This document shows, piece by piece, positions 37,523 through 40,822 of a DNA stretch of 40,822 bases. Each line of letters starts with the position of its first letter. The first letter of the stretch is position 1. Origin of the DNA: Treponema sp. (GTDB taxonomy: Bacteria > Spirochaetota > Spirochaetia > Treponematales > Breznakiellaceae). A program made the position numbers and the translations under genes. The stretch spans positions 1-40,822 of the forward strand of contig JAITRH010000105.1 in NCBI GenBank assembly GCA_031288495.1. Reading direction: 5' to 3'. The notes under the pieces were generated by a model. The model ran no database searches. It saw only the letters and a program-made list of their open reading frames with translations, and had not been told where the DNA came from.

Positions 37523-38653
37523 CTAGACTGAACTGAGAAGACCCTGGGATACCTGATACACGAGCGTCCCGGGTTTACGGTACCGGTGATAGGGTTCATC
37601 AGGAAGAAACGTAAAGAAGGCTTGCCCATATTCAGGAAGGGCTTCCAGAAATTTCCGCCGCTTTTCAGCGTCTAGTTCAAGGAGTACATCGTCTAGGAGC
37701 AGCACGGGATACTTTCCGGTCAGTGCGGAAAAACGCCGGGCCTGGGCAACCCGCAGAAGCAGGGCAAGGAGCCGCCGCTGGCCTGTAGAGGCGTTCCCGG
37801 CAAATTCCGCTTCTCTCCTGATAAAGAGGTATCGGTCCCGGTGAGGCCCTGAAAGGGTCAGCCCTGAAAGGCCATCCCTTTCCCGGTGTTCTTCCAAGAA
37901 ACCCTGGATCCCCTCCAGAGTCAGCGCTTTCCAGGACGGGACATAGCGAAGCCCCAGCTTATCAAGACCGGTAACCTGCTCATAGAGGGTACCAAAGATT
38001 GCGGAAAAACCTACGCTTGCTTCCTGCCGCTTTTCCATGAGTTTGAGCCCATAGAACGCAAGCTGGGGATCAAGGGCATCCAGCATGGGGCGTAGGGAAG
38101 TCCCCCTAGGGGGATCCGCTCCTGTTTTGAGCAGGGTATTTCTCGTCTTAAGGACCCGCCGGTATTTTCGCAGGTCTTCAAGGTAGCCCGGATCCGCGAG
38201 CCCCAGGGTCTGATCAAAGAACCAGCGCCGCCGTTCCGGGCTTCCGGTAACGAATTCCATATCTTCATGGCAGAATACGATACTGGGGGCCACCCCAAGC
38301 AGGTCCCGCCGGTCTTCAATACGTTTTCCATCCAGGTATACGGTTTTTTTCTGGTGTTCATAGGTAACCCGGACCTGATCATAGAGCATGCACTCCTTGT
38401 CCGAAGACCGGTTCCTATCACCGGAACCGGCAAAATGCGCGGCAACCGCACTGTACTGCTCCCCCTCACGCACTACCTCCCTATCGGATACTCCCCTGAA
38501 AGACGAAGCATAGGAACAAAAATAGACGGCTTCAAGGAAATTGGTCTTACCCTGTCCGTTTTCGCCCACCAGAAAAACATCTTTTCCCTGGGTGTTAGTC
38601 TCCGCATCTGCAAGATTCCGAAAACCCAGGGTCCGCAGGCTTCCAAAGATCAC
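37523..38653 (-). CDS. recF: DNA replication/repair protein RecF
   Basis: FRNLADAE, GENGQGKTNFLEAVYF, LSGPHRDRY, STGQRRLLALLLRVAQA, PVLLLDDVLLELD. Confidence 0.96.
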   Translation of the reverse strand: MIFGSLRTLGFRNLADAETNTQGKDVFLVGENGQGKTNFLEAVYFCSYASSFRGVSDREVVREGEQYSAVAAHFAGSGDRNRSSDKECMLYDQVRVTYEHQKKTVYLDGKRIEDRRDLLGVAPSIVFCHEDMEFVTGSPERRRWFFDQTLGLADPGYLEDLRKYRRVLKTRNTLLKTGADPPRGTSLRPMLDALDPQLAFYGLKLMEKRQEASVGFSAIFGTLYEQVTGLDKLGLRYVPSWKALTLEGIQGFLEEHRERDGLSGLTLSGPHRDRYLFIRREAEFAGNASTGQRRLLALLLRVAQARRFSALTGKYPVLLLDDVLLELDAEKRRKFLEALPEYGQAFFTFLPDEPYHRYRKPGTLVYQVSQGLLSSV

Positions 38654-39750
38654 AGTTGCATAGGCATGACAATGTGGAAGAAGTCCTGGGGAGGATCGGG
38701 CATGATGGTTATGGCCCGGGTGGCCTCGGTAAACTGAATACAGATATCCTTATCATCCATCACCTTAAAGGGTTCTTCCAGATACCGGTAATTCAAGGCG
38801 ATGGACACTGCTTCCCCTTGGTATTTACAGGGAATTTCCTCTTTTGCCGTTCCTATATCGCTTTCTTCCGAATACACCGCGAGGGTCTCGGAACTGAGCC
38901 CGAGATACACCCTATGGGACTTTTGTTCGACCAAGAGGGAGACCCGTTTAAGGGCATCCAGCATTTCCAGGCGATTCACGATAAACGAATAGCTTTGACT
39001 TTCAGGAATAACCCGATGGTAATTGGGAAATTGTCCTTCAATTAACACGGAGGATAAATTATAGGAGCCGAATTGGATAAAGATGTTCTTATCGGTTACG
39101 GAAATCGATACCAGACCCTCGTCTCCCGCCCGTTTCAGGATGATCTGCAGGATTTTGGGAGGGATGATGATACCGGAAAACACCGGTATCCCCTGATCAA
39201 GGGCTTTACTGATATACGCCAGGCGTCTGCCGTCGGTGGCAACCATGATGATCTTGTCTTCGGTCTTTTCAAAGAATACCCCGTTCATGAAATACCGGGT
39301 TTCATCATCGGAAACGGCAAAAATAGTCTGGAGGATCATCGCTTTGAAGTCCCTAGCGGGCATTTCAAAGGAATGCTCCACATAAGGCACCGGAAATTCG
39401 GGAAATTTCTCCGAGGCAATGCTCTTCAGTTGAAACCGAATCTTCTTGAGGGTAGGTTGGATCGTTATTTTCATATCGACTTGCTCAAACTCAAGCTCAC
39501 CCTCAGGAATGGAATTGAGGATTCCTAGGAATTTATCCCCAAACACCGTAGTCGATCCCGGTTCTATGACGATTACCGGAACTTTGGTCTCGAAGTTGAC
39601 CTTTATATCCGTGGCTTTGATGGAAAGGGTGTCCTGTTCAGCTTCAAGATAGATATTAGACAGTATGGAAATGGCATTCTTGGAGGAAATGATTTCCTGA
39701 GCTATGGCGATCTCTTTTAGCAGCACGCTCCGTTCACAGGTGAATTTCAT
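38650..39750 (-). CDS. dnaN: DNA polymerase III beta clamp
   Basis: MKFTCERSVLLKEIAIAQEIISSKNAISILSNI; VATDGRRLAY; C-terminal IMPDPPQDFFHIVMPMQL. ATGA overlap with recF. Confidence 0.96.
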   Translation of the reverse strand: MKFTCERSVLLKEIAIAQEIISSKNAISILSNIYLEAEQDTLSIKATDIKVNFETKVPVIVIEPGSTTVFGDKFLGILNSIPEGELEFEQVDMKITIQPTLKKIRFQLKSIASEKFPEFPVPYVEHSFEMPARDFKAMILQTIFAVSDDETRYFMNGVFFEKTEDKIIMVATDGRRLAYISKALDQGIPVFSGIIIPPKILQIILKRAGDEGLVSISVTDKNIFIQFGSYNLSSVLIEGQFPNYHRVIPESQSYSFIVNRLEMLDALKRVSLLVEQKSHRVYLGLSSETLAVYSEESDIGTAKEEIPCKYQGEAVSIALNYRYLEEPFKVMDDKDICIQFTEATRAITIMPDPPQDFFHIVMPMQL

Positions 39751-39860
39751 ATAAGCGTATCTCCTCTTACAGTATGTTTACCTAGGGTAATGCATTATAA
39801 ATAACCTTATACTACTGCTTTTCCGTGCTTCTTCATAGCACCGATACAAGCAACGGCCCT

Positions 39861-40706
39861 TCATCCCCGGTCTTTGAGTTTTGCCTCGAAGCGCTCTAAG
39901 TCTTTCCCCTGGAGCCTTGCATCCGCGGGGGTTTCCTCGGCGACTCCCAGGCGCCGTTGGATTTCAGTGAACTCGTCCCGGGAGAAGGAGACTCCATCCA
40001 GCACATGCCGCTCAAAGGACCCGCAGGATCGAGGGGCCACGCGCTTCGTGATTTCAAGTAACACCCCGGCATAGCAGCGGATTTCTTTTTGGGCGTGAGG
40101 GCTAAGGCGGAGGTTCAAAAAATGAAACAGGTTATGCAGATCAATCTGCCAGTAGACCTCAGTATACAAGGAGAGGGGCAGGTTTATCCGGGCCAGTTCC
40201 CGGGCAATTCCCTGCTCAATAAGCCCGGTGTAATCGGTATAGCTTTGTTTTTGGGCTGCGGCCATACCCCTACAGATCCCCTGGGCACGCTCTCTATCCA
40301 GAGCCGCGGCAGCCCGGCCCTGCTTATGGTCGGTACTTTGGAGCGCCACCTCTTCAGGAACCGGCACATAAAACTCCTCCTGCATCACCGAATACCTGCC
40401 TGAGATCTCATTAAGCCGGGCAGTCCGGTGCCGTATCCATTGACGGGCCACAAAGATCGGGAGTTTTACATGAAAAGTTAACACTACCTGTTCAAAGGGG
40501 GATGTATGCTGGTTTCGGAGGAGATAATCAATGAGTCCCCCGTCTTCCCGGTATCCCTTGGTTCCCGCTCCGTAGGATACCCGGGCGGCTTGTACCACCC
40601 GATCATCCCCTCCTAAATAATCTACCAGCCTGATGAAACCTTTATCCAAGACCGGAAATTCCTTATCGAGTATCGCTTCGGCTTCCGGCACCACACAATG
40701 AGCCAT
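39861..40706 (-). CDS. thyX: flavin-dependent thymidylate synthase
   Basis: ThyX motif RHRTARLNEISGRYS; HNLFHFLNLRLSPHAQKEIR. Confidence 0.96.
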   Translation of the reverse strand: MAHCVVPEAEAILDKEFPVLDKGFIRLVDYLGGDDRVVQAARVSYGAGTKGYREDGGLIDYLLRNQHTSPFEQVVLTFHVKLPIFVARQWIRHRTARLNEISGRYSVMQEEFYVPVPEEVALQSTDHKQGRAAAALDRERAQGICRGMAAAQKQSYTDYTGLIEQGIARELARINLPLSLYTEVYWQIDLHNLFHFLNLRLSPHAQKEIRCYAGVLLEITKRVAPRSCGSFERHVLDGVSFSRDEFTEIQRRLGVAEETPADARLQGKDLERFEAKLKDRG

Positions 40707-40822
40707 TACATCCCTCCGCTTTGAGTATACTATATTTCAGGATTCCCGGAAAGCGGCCCCTGTTGCCTCGGAATAGCAAATAACCGTATAAGGGGAATAG
40801 GACCTAAGCACACCGGAGGGCC

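Overview
Bacterial window, probably a spirochaete close to termite-gut Treponema. That attribution is inference from gene content and protein style; no 16S or tRNA is visible. Most of the window is well-packed core metabolism and transport, read from the supplied ORFs and by eye. (i) MarC-family membrane protein. (ii) M20 amidohydrolase plus AGCS amino-acid:cation symporter. (iii) A Tp34/P19-type metal-uptake operon: Tp34, a DUF2318 membrane protein, two FtsX/MacB-like permeases, an ABC ATPase and an FMN-binding lipoprotein. (iv) A 2-oxoacid dehydrogenase operon: E2, E3, a QueG-like Fe-S protein and a fused E1 alpha-beta. (v) A CBM9-like protein translationally coupled to a secreted 7-blade WD40 protein. 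(vi) A TAXI-TRAP transporter with DUF1850. (vii) A chemoreceptor, a Sir2 deacylase and a 2HCT/CitS-type carrier. (viii) ppk plus ppx. (ix) pyrF-pyrK-pyrD. (x) thyX-dnaN-recF. The least explained material is intergenic. Three unrelated tandem arrays have unit lengths 23, 21 and 42 bp, and each unit carries dyad symmetry. The 23-bp array (dense in GATC) sits between two 77%-identical 111-bp direct repeats upstream of the Tp34 operon. The 21-bp array (13 units) fills the E2-E3 intercistronic gap and stays open in frame with E3. The 42-bp array follows pyrD, carries a 16-bp perfect palindrome, and has a possible RBS plus GTG that would translate it. The Tp34 operon promoter has a 7-2-7 operator-like palindrome just past the -10. 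No CRISPR array, IS element, rRNA or tRNA could be supported.
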